Shown here piece after piece: positions 49,544 to 58,523 of a stretch of DNA of 64,000 nucleotides. The notes beneath the pieces were generated by a model. The model was not told the origin of the DNA. It ran no database searches and saw nothing but the letters and a program-made list of their open reading frames with translations. Source of the DNA: Gordonia asplenii. GTDB taxonomy: Bacteria > Actinomycetota > Actinomycetes > Mycobacteriales > Mycobacteriaceae. The stretch's first letter is position 1, and each line of letters starts with the position of its first letter. The position numbers and the translations under genes are program-made. The stretch is from positions 124,001 through 188,000 of the forward strand of contig NZ_JABBNB010000005.1 of NCBI RefSeq assembly GCF_012933505.1, read 5' to 3'.

Positions 49544-50572
49544 TTGTACGTGGCGATACGTGAATTACACACTGCGCGAGGAAGATTCGCGATGATCACC
49601 GTGGTCGTCGCGCTACTCGGAGTGCTGGTCGCCTTCCTGGGCGGCCTGACCGCGGGACTCGCCCGGCAGAACATCTCGGCGGTACAGGCGCTGCCGGGCA
49701 CGCATGTCGTGGTCGCCGACGACGGTGCCCCGGCGTCGTTCGACCGCTCTCAACTGACCGATGCTCAGGTGGACGCGACCATGCGCGCCGACCGAGCCGC
49801 GCTTCCGGTGGGGATCTCCCGGGGCACGGTCGAAGCGGAGGGCCGAGTGCTCCCGGTGGCCGTGTTCGGCATGCCGCCGGAAGCCACGCCCGACGCGGTG
49901 CGGCGAGAACACGGAACCATCCGGCTCAGCGCGGCGGCCGCGGACAGCCTCGGAGTTCGGGCCGGTGACCGGGTGACGGTCGGCGCGATGGCGTTCACCG
50001 TCGACGTCGACCACGCCGATCGCTGGTACTCACACACGCCCGTCGCCTATGTGGCGCTTGCGGATTGGCGACTGGTGAATCCGCAGTCGGGCGCCGCGAC
50101 CGTCGTCACCACGGCGTCGTCGCCGGCCGTCGGCGGAACCGTCGCGCTGACCCGGGACCGGGCGCTGTCGGCGATCGGCTCCTACGACTCCGAACATCGA
50201 TCGTTGCAATTGATGACGGTCATGCTCTTCGCGATCTCGGCGCTGGTCGTCGGGTCGTTCTTCGTCGTGTGGACCATGCAGCGCATCGGCGACATCGCCA
50301 CGCTCAAAGCGCTGGGCGCCGCCACGCGGACTCTCGTCGTCGATGCACTCGGTCAGGCCGCACTGGTCCTCGGACTCGGCGTGACGGTCGGCACCGGACT
50401 GGCCGCCGCGGTCGGCGTCGCCGTCGGGGGCGCCGTTCCGTTCGAGGTGTCGGCGTCGACGACGCTGCTGCCCGCCACGCTACTCATCGTGCTGGGCCTG
50501 GCGGGTTCGGTTGTCGCGCTTCGTTTTCTCATCACCACCGATCCACTGACCGCACTCAATGCCGCACGTTGA
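49544..50572 (+). CDS. ABC transporter permease (FtsX/MacB type)
   Basis: 342 aa; one N-terminal helix (MITVVVALLGVLVAFLGGLTAGL), an extracytoplasmic domain of about 190 aa, then three C-terminal helices of an FtsX domain (LMTVMLFAISALVVGSFFVVWTM, ALVLGLGVTVGTGLAAAVGVAVGG, LLPATLLIVLGLAGSVVALRFL). The start is a TTG at 49544 preceded by GGAGG; no ATG fits. Pairs with the ATPase downstream as a lipid/peptide exporter or lipoprotein-release-type system. Confidence 0.85.
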   Translation: MYVAIRELHTARGRFAMITVVVALLGVLVAFLGGLTAGLARQNISAVQALPGTHVVVADDGAPASFDRSQLTDAQVDATMRADRAALPVGISRGTVEAEGRVLPVAVFGMPPEATPDAVRREHGTIRLSAAAADSLGVRAGDRVTVGAMAFTVDVDHADRWYSHTPVAYVALADWRLVNPQSGAATVVTTASSPAVGGTVALTRDRALSAIGSYDSEHRSLQLMTVMLFAISALVVGSFFVVWTMQRIGDIATLKALGAATRTLVVDALGQAALVLGLGVTVGTGLAAAVGVAVGGAVPFEVSASTTLLPATLLIVLGLAGSVVALRFLITTDPLTALNAAR

Positions 50573-50597
50573 CCGGCACGCTTCGAGGAGCCCAGAG

Positions 50598-51428
50598 ATG
50601 AATTCCGTCGTCCTGCAGATGCACGAGGTCACCTTGACCTATCCCGACGGGGACGGGCGGCTCACCGCGCTCGACGCCGTGGACCTCACCGTGCGCCGCG
50701 GCGAGCTGACCGCGATCACCGGGCCGTCGGGTTCGGGAAAGTCGAGCCTGCTCGCCGTCGCTTCCGGGCTGATCCGCCCCGATTCCGGAAAAGTGTTGTT
50801 ACACAGGCAAGGCGGTGTGCTCGACCTGTGCGAGCTGTCCCGCGCGGAACTCACGGCGCTGCGCCGCACCGACGTCGGGATCGTCTTTCAGCAACCGAAC
50901 CTGGTGTCGGGACTGACCGCCGTCGAACAACTGGAAGTCACCGAGCGCCTCGGGCAGCATCGCTGGATCGGTCCGCGTCGTCGTCGCGAGATTCGACGCC
51001 GTGCGCTGGACCTGCTCGACGCCGTCGGCGTGGCCGACCGCGCCACCGCGCGGCCCGACCGACTCTCCGGCGGTCAGCGGCAGCGGGTCAACATCGCCCG
51101 GGCACTCATGGGGCGACCCGGACTGCTCGTCGTCGACGAACCGACGAGTGCCCTCGACACCGAGCGGGGCGCGGCGGTGATGGCGCTGCTCGCCCGACTG
51201 ACCGCCGAGCGTGACGCGGCAACACTGCTGGTCACCCATGATCGGTTGCACGCGAGCACCGCCGACCACCGGGCCGAAGTGGTGGACGGCCGTCTGACGT
51301 GTCGGCCGGGGGTGGTAAGACTGGACGGACAGTGTGACGAGAGTCACTTCGTCGACCAGTCTGGGAGTCGAGATGGCGGAGAAACCGCAGCAGCCGATGT
51401 GGCGGCAGGTGTACGACAAAGTCGATAA
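50598..51428 (+). CDS. ABC transporter ATP-binding protein (LolD/MacB type)
   Basis: 276 aa. Walker A GPSGSGKSS, Q-loop GIVFQQPNLVSGLT, signature LSGGQRQRVNIARALMG, Walker B LLVVDEPTSALD and switch His in LVTHDR. The last 40 residues or so lie beyond the ABC domain and overlap the next gene by 56 bases; they may be a frame that merely runs on. ATG 50598 follows GAGGAGCCC. Confidence 0.9.
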   Translation: MNSVVLQMHEVTLTYPDGDGRLTALDAVDLTVRRGELTAITGPSGSGKSSLLAVASGLIRPDSGKVLLHRQGGVLDLCELSRAELTALRRTDVGIVFQQPNLVSGLTAVEQLEVTERLGQHRWIGPRRRREIRRRALDLLDAVGVADRATARPDRLSGGQRQRVNIARALMGRPGLLVVDEPTSALDTERGAAVMALLARLTAERDAATLLVTHDRLHASTADHRAEVVDGRLTCRPGVVRLDGQCDESHFVDQSGSRDGGETAAADVAAGVRQSR

Positions 51429-51735
51429 GGAGGTCACTCCGAAGGTGACCGATCTAGTTCAGAGCGACGGGTTCAACGTCGTCAACGGACTGGTGGTCAA
51501 GGTGCAGAAGACCGTCGGACGACAGGTCAGCGGAGCCACCGCGAAACTGTGGCACCTGGTCAATCTGCCCGCGGGCACCGACGTCAAACGGCTGCGCAAG
51601 CAAGTCGGCTCGCTCGACCGCGAGGTCCGGCGACTGACCATCGCCCTGGAGCGGGAACGTCGGGACCGGTGGTTCGACGATCCGGCCGCCAAGGAGTCCG
51701 ACGGCGACACGGAGAGCGGTAAGAGCTGGTGGTGA
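51373..51735 (+). CDS. Small coiled-coil protein next to PHA synthase (possible PhaE/PhaR-like subunit)
   Basis: 120 aa: a helical N-terminus (MWRQVYDKVDKEVTPKVTDL), a short middle with LWHLVNLPAGTDVKRLRKQ, and a charged coiled coil (VGSLDREVRRLTIALERERRDRW) with an acidic end. It overlaps the PhaC-like gene (GTGA). Class III and IV synthases need a helical partner, and the NLPAGTDVKRLRKQ stretch resembles the way phasin/PhaE-type proteins connect to a coil. Partner role is inferred. Confidence 0.7.
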   Translation: MAEKPQQPMWRQVYDKVDKEVTPKVTDLVQSDGFNVVNGLVVKVQKTVGRQVSGATAKLWHLVNLPAGTDVKRLRKQVGSLDREVRRLTIALERERRDRWFDDPAAKESDGDTESGKSWW

Positions 51736-52814
51736 GCATCCCGAACCCCACCAGCGCGCTGGACCGGGTCCGCAAAGAGATCGAACGTAATGCACTGCGA
51801 GCCCGCAACGGGATCAAAATCGTTGCCGGAGTGTCGAAACCGAACCCGGGGGCCTCTGCCAAGGACGTCGTGTGGCGTGCCGGGCGCTGTGAACTGTGGC
51901 ATTACCGCAACGACGCGGTGACCCTGGCCCCGCCGGTGTTGATCATCTACAGCCTGTTGAACCGCAGCTATATTCTCGATCTGGCCGAGGGCAACAGCTT
52001 CATCCAGCGTCTGCTCGGCTCCGGCTTCGATGTGTACATGCTCGACTGGGGCATCCCGGATGAACGCGACGCGGACAACACCTTCGAAGACTATGTCGAC
52101 GATTTCATTCCGACCGCGGTCGACCGCATCCGTGAGATCAGCGGATCGGACACGGTGAACATGTTGGGTTACTGCTTCGGCGGGCTTCTCGCCGTCCTCT
52201 ACGCCGGCCACCACCCGGACGCGCCGTTGCGCAGCCTCACCGTGATGACCACCCCGACCGATCTGCAGGAACTGGGGCCGATGGGTGACGCGCTTGGGGC
52301 GTCGGGTCTCGACATCGAGGACACCTTCAACGAGGACGGCAACATCGCGCCCGACGTCCTGCTGGCGGCCTTCCGGTCGCTGACCCCGACCGCCGATGTC
52401 ACCGCCTACGTCAACCTCTGGCAGAAGATGTGGGACGAGGACTACGTGGCCGCGCATCAGTCGATGAGCGGATGGGGCAATGAGCACATCCCGTTTCCCG
52501 GCGGAGTGGCACGGCAGATGGTCACCATGATGACCGACAACGCGCTCGTCAACGACCGCATCGTCATCGGTGGTGACCGCGTTCACTTGTCGGACATCAC
52601 CATTCCGTTCTTGCACGTGACCGCCGACCGCGACCACATCATTCCGGAGAAGTGCTCGGCGCCCCTCGTCGGGCTGGTCGGTTCGGCTGAGGCCGAGCAG
52701 TTCCGCCTGCCGGCCGGGCACGTCGGGCTGGTGGTCGGCAAGACGGCGCACAAGACCACCATCCCGAAGATCATCGATTTCATGCGTAAACGCAGTGAGG
52801 AGGTCACCCGGTGA
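51732..52814 (+). CDS. Poly(3-hydroxyalkanoate) synthase-like protein, class III PhaC type
   Basis: 360 aa, the length of class III PhaC. Alpha/beta-hydrolase fold with the lipase-box Cys in MLGYCFGGLLA (Cys148, close to Cys149 of the Allochromatium enzyme), Asp in LHVTADRDHIIPEK and His in LPAGHVGLVVG. LLNRSYILDL and GFDVYMLDWGIPD are further PhaC blocks. It likely polymerises 3-hydroxyacyl-CoA into storage granules with the small upstream protein. A GNAT gene and a hydrolase follow with overlaps. Confidence 0.87.
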   Translation: MSIPNPTSALDRVRKEIERNALRARNGIKIVAGVSKPNPGASAKDVVWRAGRCELWHYRNDAVTLAPPVLIIYSLLNRSYILDLAEGNSFIQRLLGSGFDVYMLDWGIPDERDADNTFEDYVDDFIPTAVDRIREISGSDTVNMLGYCFGGLLAVLYAGHHPDAPLRSLTVMTTPTDLQELGPMGDALGASGLDIEDTFNEDGNIAPDVLLAAFRSLTPTADVTAYVNLWQKMWDEDYVAAHQSMSGWGNEHIPFPGGVARQMVTMMTDNALVNDRIVIGGDRVHLSDITIPFLHVTADRDHIIPEKCSAPLVGLVGSAEAEQFRLPAGHVGLVVGKTAHKTTIPKIIDFMRKRSEEVTR

Positions 52815-53341
52815 CCATCAGCCCCGTGACCGACGAGCACACCGCAGCCCTCGTCGACTTCTTTCTCGCCCTCCCGGAGGAGGACCGCACCTTCATCCAG
52901 GAGGATGTCGGCGACCCCGACGCCGTGCGCAGCCTGCTCGCGACGCGCGTGCAGCAGTGGGTGGCGGTCGACGACGCCGGACGGATCGGCGGGTACGTGG
53001 CGGTGAAATCGCGCCCGGGGTGGTCCGATCACGTCGGCGACATCCGGCTCGTCGTAGACCCGGCGCACCGCCGCACCGGCGTCGGGCGCGAACTCGCCCG
53101 GCATGCGCTCGCCGCCGCCATCACCGACGGTCGGCGCAAGATCGTCGTCGAGCTGACGGCTGACCAGGAACACGCCGTCGCCATGTTCGCGACACTCGGA
53201 TTCACCGGAGAAGCGTTGCTGCGCGACCATATTCGCGACCGCAACGGGCACCTGCGCGACATGCTGATGCTGGCGCATTTCGTCGACGACTCGTGGGGAT
53301 CGATGGAAACCCTCGGTCTGGCAGAGGAATTGGGGGATTGA
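52811..53341 (+). CDS. GNAT-family N-acetyltransferase
   Basis: 176 aa. Acetyl-CoA site VDPAHRRTGVGRELARHAL with the R/Q-x-x-G-x-G/A loop, preceded by GYVAVKSRPGWSDHVGDIRLVV and followed by EHAVAMFATLGFTGEALLRDHI. Substrate unknown. Overlaps the PhaC-like gene and the following hydrolase gene, so it belongs to the same operon. Confidence 0.88.
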   Translation: MTISPVTDEHTAALVDFFLALPEEDRTFIQEDVGDPDAVRSLLATRVQQWVAVDDAGRIGGYVAVKSRPGWSDHVGDIRLVVDPAHRRTGVGRELARHALAAAITDGRRKIVVELTADQEHAVAMFATLGFTGEALLRDHIRDRNGHLRDMLMLAHFVDDSWGSMETLGLAEELGD

Positions 53342-54126
53342 TGACGATCGCCGCCGAACCGGTGTCGTCGGCGCGCAAACCACCGGTCTGGCTCTACTCG
53401 ACCGAACTGGCGCGCTCGTCGGTCGACTTCTGGGCGCTGGCCGCGAGCTATCCGATGCTCGCGACGCTGCCGCGCGGACAGCGCCATCCGGTGTTGGTGT
53501 TGCCGGGGTTCATGACGAACGATCGGTGGACGGTCACGCTACGGGGACTGCTGCGCACACTGGGGTATCAGGCGCACGGGTGGCGGCTGGGACGTAACGT
53601 CGGCCCGACGGCACAGGTGCTCGACGGGCTGTCGGCACGCCTCGACGAACTGCACGGTCGTTACGGGCAACCCGTGACCTTGATCGGCTGGAGCCTCGGC
53701 GGAGTGTTCGCGCGGCAGCTCGCACGCAGCCATCCCGAGCAGGTCCGCCAGGTCATCACGCTGGGCAGCCCGTTCCGGCTGGCACGTCACGATCAGAGCT
53801 GGGCGGCGCCGATCTATTCACGGTTCGAACATCGTCACGCCGAACGACTACAGCTGCCGTTGGAGTCCGACGCCGCGCCGCTGCCTGTCCCGTCGACGTC
53901 GATCTACTCACGTATCGACGGGATCGTCGCGTGGCAGACGTGCGTCGATCGCCCGGGTGAACAGGCCGAGAACATCGCCGTGTGGAGCAGCCACTTCGGA
54001 TTCGGTCACCATCCGGCTGTGATCTGGGCGATCGCCGATCGCCTCGCCCAGCCGGCTGGTCGGTGGGCTCCGTTCCAGGCGCCCGCATTGCTTCGAGCAG
54101 CCTTCGCCGCCACCGATACCACATAG
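53341..54126 (+). CDS. Alpha/beta-hydrolase (esterase/lipase-like)
   Basis: 261 aa. VLVLPGFMTNDRWTVTLRGLLRTLGYQAHGWRLGRN is the strand/oxyanion region; LIGWSLGGVFARQLA holds the nucleophile Ser; the late SSHFGFGHHPAVIW supplies His. No signal peptide. Its place at the end of the PhaC operon would allow a role in storage-polymer or lipid turnover, which is inference. ATG shares a base with the GNAT stop. Confidence 0.85.
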   Translation: MTIAAEPVSSARKPPVWLYSTELARSSVDFWALAASYPMLATLPRGQRHPVLVLPGFMTNDRWTVTLRGLLRTLGYQAHGWRLGRNVGPTAQVLDGLSARLDELHGRYGQPVTLIGWSLGGVFARQLARSHPEQVRQVITLGSPFRLARHDQSWAAPIYSRFEHRHAERLQLPLESDAAPLPVPSTSIYSRIDGIVAWQTCVDRPGEQAENIAVWSSHFGFGHHPAVIWAIADRLAQPAGRWAPFQAPALLRAAFAATDTT

Positions 54127-54186
54127 GCTGAGCAGCGCAGATGATTTCGATCAATACCGCACCCGCGTGAACTTCGGTTTGGCACG

Positions 54187-54825
54187 ATGTTCCCCATGTC
54201 AACAGCAGCCACGCCTAAAGGATTAAGGCGGCGCGCCCGCCTGATCGAGGCCGCGGCGGAGCTGTTGATGGCGGGCGGCGTCGACGCCGTGCGACATCGG
54301 GCCGTCGCAGAACGGGCCGAGTTGCCGCTGGCGTCGACCACCTACTACTTCGGCTCACTCGACGATCTGCTGGCGGCCGCAGTCGCTCATGTCTCGACCA
54401 CTGACACCGCGTCGATCGCTGCACGGTGTGAAGCGCTGCCCCGTCGTCGACGCGGTGCGGCGGCTACCGCGGAAGCCCTCGCGGACGTGTTCGTCGGGCG
54501 CGACATGACCCGCGCTCAGTTGGCGACCCGCTACGAACTGGTGGTCCTCGCCGCGCGCTACACCGGACTGCAGGCGGCGATCCGCGAGCGGCAGGGTCTG
54601 CTGTCGCATCTGCACGGCGACGTGCTGGTGAAGTCGGGGCGGCTGGGCGACTCGGTGCACATCGCACAGTTGATGGCCGTCGAAGACGGCGCGGTGGTCG
54701 GAGCGCTGGCGAAGGGCGACACCGATGCCACGCTGGCCGCACGTGATGCGCTGGTGGAGGTGGTGGACCTGTTGGCGCCGCTGTCGGCCGACCTCGGCGA
54801 GCTGGCCGAGCACACGAGTTTGTAG
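54187..54825 (+). CDS. TetR-family regulator
   Basis: 212 aa (209 from the ATG at 54196). Helix-turn-helix VDAVRHRAVAERAELPLASTTYYFGSLDDLLAAAV, then a helical ligand/dimer domain. The nearby genes (PhaC operon upstream, purB downstream) do not reveal the target with certainty; the PhaC operon is the more likely one. Confidence 0.87.
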   Translation: MFPMSTAATPKGLRRRARLIEAAAELLMAGGVDAVRHRAVAERAELPLASTTYYFGSLDDLLAAAVAHVSTTDTASIAARCEALPRRRRGAAATAEALADVFVGRDMTRAQLATRYELVVLAARYTGLQAAIRERQGLLSHLHGDVLVKSGRLGDSVHIAQLMAVEDGAVVGALAKGDTDATLAARDALVEVVDLLAPLSADLGELAEHTSL

Positions 54826-54856
54826 TCCTCGTTCCCGACCCCACTACACTGGTCAG

Positions 54857-56284
54857 GTGCCTAAACCCGCCATCTCCAATGTCCTGGCTTCCCGTTATGC
54901 TTCCGCCGAACTGGCCGAGATCTGGTCTCCGCGCAACAAGATCGCCGCCGAACGGCAGTTGTGGATCGCGGTCCTCAAGGCTCAGCGCGATCTCGGCATC
55001 GATGTTCCCGAGCAGGCCATCGCCGACTACGAGCGGGTTGTCGACCAGATCGACCTCGATTCCATCGCCGATCGGGAACGCGTCACCCGCCACGACGTGA
55101 AGGCGCGCATTGAGGAGTTCAACGCGCTCGCCGGCCACGAGCAGGTTCACAAGGGGATGACCAGCCGCGACCTCACCGAGAACGTCGAGCAGCTGCAGAT
55201 CCTCGCGTCGCTGCGCCACGTGCACGCCCATGGCGTCGCGATGCTGGCGCGCATCACCGACCGCGCCGCGCAGTACTCGACCGTCGTCATGGCCGGCCGC
55301 AGCCACAACGTCGCCGCGCAGGCGACCACTCTCGGCAAGCGATTCGCTTCTGCCGCAGACGAACTCATGATCGCGTTGACCCGACTGTCGGAGCTGATCG
55401 ACCGCTATCCACTGCGCGGGATCAAAGGGCCGATGGGGACGTCGCAGGACATGCTCGACCTCCTCGGCGGCGACGCCGCGAAGTTGGCGCAGCTCGAGGA
55501 CGCGGTCGCGGCGCACCTGGGGTTCGCCCGGTCGCTGACGTCGGTCGGCCAGATCTATCCGCGCTCCCTCGATCACGACGTCGTGTCGGCGCTGGTCCAG
55601 ACCGCTGCGGCGCCGTCGTCGTTGGCGCATACCATCCGCCTGATGGCCGGCCATGAACTGGTGACCGAAGGTTTCCAGCCCGGCCAGGTCGGCAGCTCGG
55701 CGATGCCGCACAAGATGAACACCCGCAGCTGCGAGCGTGTGAACGGCCTGGCCGTGGTGCTGCGCGGCTACGGTTCGATGGCCGCCGAACTCGCCGGCGC
55801 CCAGTGGAACGAGGGTGACGTGTTCTGCTCGGTCGTGCGCCGCGTCGCGCTGCCCGACGCGTTCTTCGCCATCGACGGGCTGATGGAGACCTTCCTGACC
55901 GTTCTCGCCGAGTTCGGCGCCTACCCGGCCGTGATCGCCAACGAGCTCGACCGCTACCTGCCCTTCCTCGCCACCACCAAGGTATTGATGGCCGCGGTGC
56001 GCGCCGGCGTCGGACGCGAGACCGCACACGAGGCGATCAAGGAGAATGCGGTCGCCGTAGCTCTCGCGATGCGTGAGGACGGTAAGGAACCCGATCTCCT
56101 CGATCGCCTCGCCGCCGACGAGCGTCTTCCCCTAGACCGTGCCCAGCTCGACGAGGCACTCGCCGACAAGAAGGCCTTCGTCGGCGCGGCCGAGCAGCAG
56201 GTCGCCGACGTGATCGCCGCCGCCCAGAAGATCATCGCCGAATACCCGCGGGCGGCGAGCTACGTGCCAGCCCCGATCTTGTAG
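54857..56284 (+). CDS. purB: Adenylosuccinate lyase
   Basis: Fumarase-fold lyase acting twice in purine synthesis (SAICAR to AICAR, adenylosuccinate to AMP). 475 aa with TRHDVKARIEEFNALAGHEQVHKGMTSRDL, the catalytic His in GRSHNVAAQATTLGKR and the signature SSAMPHKMNTRSCERVNGLA. GTG 54857 is the start. It ends in a convergent junction filled with repeats. Confidence 0.96.
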   Translation: MPKPAISNVLASRYASAELAEIWSPRNKIAAERQLWIAVLKAQRDLGIDVPEQAIADYERVVDQIDLDSIADRERVTRHDVKARIEEFNALAGHEQVHKGMTSRDLTENVEQLQILASLRHVHAHGVAMLARITDRAAQYSTVVMAGRSHNVAAQATTLGKRFASAADELMIALTRLSELIDRYPLRGIKGPMGTSQDMLDLLGGDAAKLAQLEDAVAAHLGFARSLTSVGQIYPRSLDHDVVSALVQTAAAPSSLAHTIRLMAGHELVTEGFQPGQVGSSAMPHKMNTRSCERVNGLAVVLRGYGSMAAELAGAQWNEGDVFCSVVRRVALPDAFFAIDGLMETFLTVLAEFGAYPAVIANELDRYLPFLATTKVLMAAVRAGVGRETAHEAIKENAVAVALAMREDGKEPDLLDRLAADERLPLDRAQLDEALADKKAFVGAAEQQVADVIAAAQKIIAEYPRAASYVPAPIL

Positions 56285-56310
56285 GGGACCGGCGCGCCCC
56301 GCTGCTGAGT

Positions 56311-56487
56311 GCACCTACTTCGCTGTTCGAGCGCCCTTACGCCGCTCTCCGAGTGCGCCCACCTCGCTGCGTGGATGCGCCCACCCCGCTGCGTGGGTGC
56401 ACCCACTTCGCTGCCTGAGCGCCCTTTACCCCGCTCCCCGAGTGCCGAAGCGAGGCACGAGCTTCGGTGTAACGAGGGGTCGGTGAC
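56311..56487. repeat. Degenerate 22-bp tandem units leading into dispersed repeat copy 2
   Basis: Six imperfect units of 20-25 bp run from 56311 to 56443 on the theme GCGCCCAC-x-CGCTGCGTGGAT (for example 56355-56376 and 56377-56398). The last merges into the dispersed hairpin repeat at 56429-56487, with the stem CCGAAGC / GCTTCGG. The units look like expansions of the repeat's left half. Confidence 0.72.
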
Positions 56488-56538
56488 GCAAGATGCCAAG
56501 GCGCCCAGCGTCTTTCGCGACAAGGTTCGCCGCCGGCG

Positions 56539-57155
56539 CCGTTCGCCGGGCCAGATTGCATTCTGCCGCGTGGTCGACGCCGGGGGAGCCCGCCCCTCGC
56601 CGCGGCTGAGCTGCCAGATTGCATCTTCCCGCCGCCGTCGCCGTTCGCCGGGCCGATTGCAATCTGCCCCGTGGTCGACGTCGGGGGAGCCCGCCCCTCG
56701 CCGCGGCTGAGCTGCCAGATTGCATTCTGCCCCGCCGCCGCCCGCCGTTCGCCGGGCCAGATTGCATTCTGCCGCGTGGTCGACGTCGAGGGAGCCCGTC
56801 CCTCGCCGCGGCTGAGCTGCCAGATTGCATTCTGCCCAGTCTCGCCGCCCGCCGTTCGCCGGGCCGATTGCATTCTGCCGCGTGGTCGACGTCGAGGGAG
56901 CCCGTCCCTCGCTGCGGCTGAGCTGCCAGATTGCATTCTGCCCAGTCTCGCCGCCCGCCGTTCGCCGGGCCGATTGCATTCTGCCCCGTGGTCGACGTCG
57001 AGGGAGCCCGCCCCTCGCTGCGGCTGAGCTGCCAGATTGCATTCTGCCCAGTCTCGCCGGCGTTCGCCGGGCCGATTGCATTCTGCCTCGTGGTCGACGT
57101 CGAGGGAACCCGCCCCTCGCTGCGCCTGAGCTGCCAGATTGCAATCTGCCCCTCA
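56539..57155. repeat. Six-unit 101-106-bp tandem array with twelve GATTGCAWTC-type sites
   Basis: Each unit starts CGTTCGCCGGGCC and has two sites 63 bp apart or slightly less. Sites start at 56554, 56617, 56655, 56718, 56760, 56823, 56866, 56929, 56972, 57035, 57074 and 57137. Most read GATTGCATTC followed by TGCC; 56655 and 57137 are the perfect palindrome GATTGCAATC; 56617 is divergent (GATTGCATCT). Unit lengths are mostly not multiples of three, so the long open frames here are not conserved coding. It fills the purB / FAD-monooxygenase convergent junction. Confidence 0.85.
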
Positions 57156-57170
57156 CCGGCCAGCGAGCAC

Positions 57171-58352
57171 TCACACCGACGCCGCCCAGTCGATGCGGTA
57201 GTTCTGTTCGCCGGCCATCTGTGCTTGAAGCTTCTTCGAGCCGAAGAACCGGGGCATGACCAGCGGCATGAGCCGGCGCATCACCGGACCCAGGGTCTTC
57301 GTCGAATTGATCTTCGCTCCGCGTGCGGCGATGGCTTCGACGCGGGGACGTCGAATCAGCTCGTAGCTGCCCAAAGCCGTTGGTACAGAATCGAAGTCGC
57401 GCAGGCAGCGGGCAAGTTCGATCGCCGATTCGATCGCCAGGGACGCACCTTGGCCGGTGCTGTTCGACGGCGCGTGAACGGCGTCGCCGACGAGGACGAG
57501 TCGCCCGCGCGACCAGTGGGGGACGGGCGGCATGATGTGCAACCCGCCGGTGATCTCGAAGTCCTCGGGCGCGGTATCGGCCACCAGTTCGGCGCCCGGG
57601 CTGTCGGCGGCGTAGGTGTCACGCAGCACCGACAGCCACTGTGCGGCCCCGCGGTCACGAGCTTCGGTGAGCGTCAGATACTGCTTGCTCGGTAGGTTGG
57701 CACCCCACGCCACCCGACCGTCCGGCAGCGGCCAGTAGAGGTAATAGGCGTTTCTCCCGAAGGCGAAGGTCATCGTGTCCGGAGTGACAGGCGTTGAGAT
57801 ACGCGCGTATCCGCCGAATCCGAGCATTCCGGTGAAATCGGCGTCGGGGGCCGTGGGATCGATGATTCTGCGGACCGTCGATTTCACGCCGTCGGCGCCG
57901 ATCAAGATGTCGCCGGTCGCCGACGATCCGTCGTCGAACACGGCTGTCACGCCGTCGGCCGTCTCGTCGACCCCGACCAGGCGCTTGGAATAGTGGAATC
58001 CGACGCCGGATGCGGCCGCGTGATCGTGCAGGACGCGATGCAGATCGCTGCGGTCGACGATCCGCAGCGGTTCGGCTCCGGGGAGTGCGGGCACGGTGAT
58101 CAGCTTGTCCCCGATGGCTATCTGCGACGCCGGGAGCGCGAGCGCGACGTCGCGCACCGCATCCCCCGCGCCGATGATGTCAAGGGCGGCAAGACCATTC
58201 GACGCGAAGCCGAGGCCGCTGCCGATGTTGTACGCCGGGCCGGGATAGGCCTCGTACACCGACGCCGCGATCCCGGCTCGATGAAGGGCCGTCGCGACCA
58301 CGGGTCCGGCGATTCCGCCGCCGATGACGATTGCTGAGTTGACTGCAGACAT
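57171..58352 (-). CDS. FAD-dependent monooxygenase (PHBH/TetX-like)
   Basis: 393 aa group A flavoprotein. SAIVIGGGIAGPVVATALHRAGIAASVYEA is the FAD fold, VDRSDLHRVLHDHA and DILIGADGVKSTVRRII the DG motif, GRLVLVGDAVHAPSNSTGQGASLAIESAIELARCL the GD motif. Substrate is unknown; relatives hydroxylate aromatics or inactivate drugs. The PadR gene 171 bp upstream, in the same orientation, is a likely regulator. Confidence 0.9.
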   Translation of the reverse strand: MSAVNSAIVIGGGIAGPVVATALHRAGIAASVYEAYPGPAYNIGSGLGFASNGLAALDIIGAGDAVRDVALALPASQIAIGDKLITVPALPGAEPLRIVDRSDLHRVLHDHAAASGVGFHYSKRLVGVDETADGVTAVFDDGSSATGDILIGADGVKSTVRRIIDPTAPDADFTGMLGFGGYARISTPVTPDTMTFAFGRNAYYLYWPLPDGRVAWGANLPSKQYLTLTEARDRGAAQWLSVLRDTYAADSPGAELVADTAPEDFEITGGLHIMPPVPHWSRGRLVLVGDAVHAPSNSTGQGASLAIESAIELARCLRDFDSVPTALGSYELIRRPRVEAIAARGAKINSTKTLGPVMRRLMPLVMPRFFGSKKLQAQMAGEQNYRIDWAASV

Positions 58353-58523
58353 TGCGTTACTCCTGGTGAGTGTTGATGCCTGCGCGGATGGTCCGGCTAT
58401 CCTGGGAATGCCACTTCGCCGAGTCGGACTCGCGCAAGCGAGAACTGATGAGGGTCGTGATGGTCGGGCCCGGGTGGTGTTGCCGCACCGCCTGGGTCCG
58501 ATTCTGCTTCATATCGATTGCGC

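Noticed and set aside
56260..57174. Long open frames (up to 304 aa) on both strands through the 56.5-57.2 kb repeats
   Set aside because: The repeat units differ in length by amounts not divisible by three, so the protein repeat shifts frame from unit to unit; the frames exist only because the array is GC-rich and short of stops.
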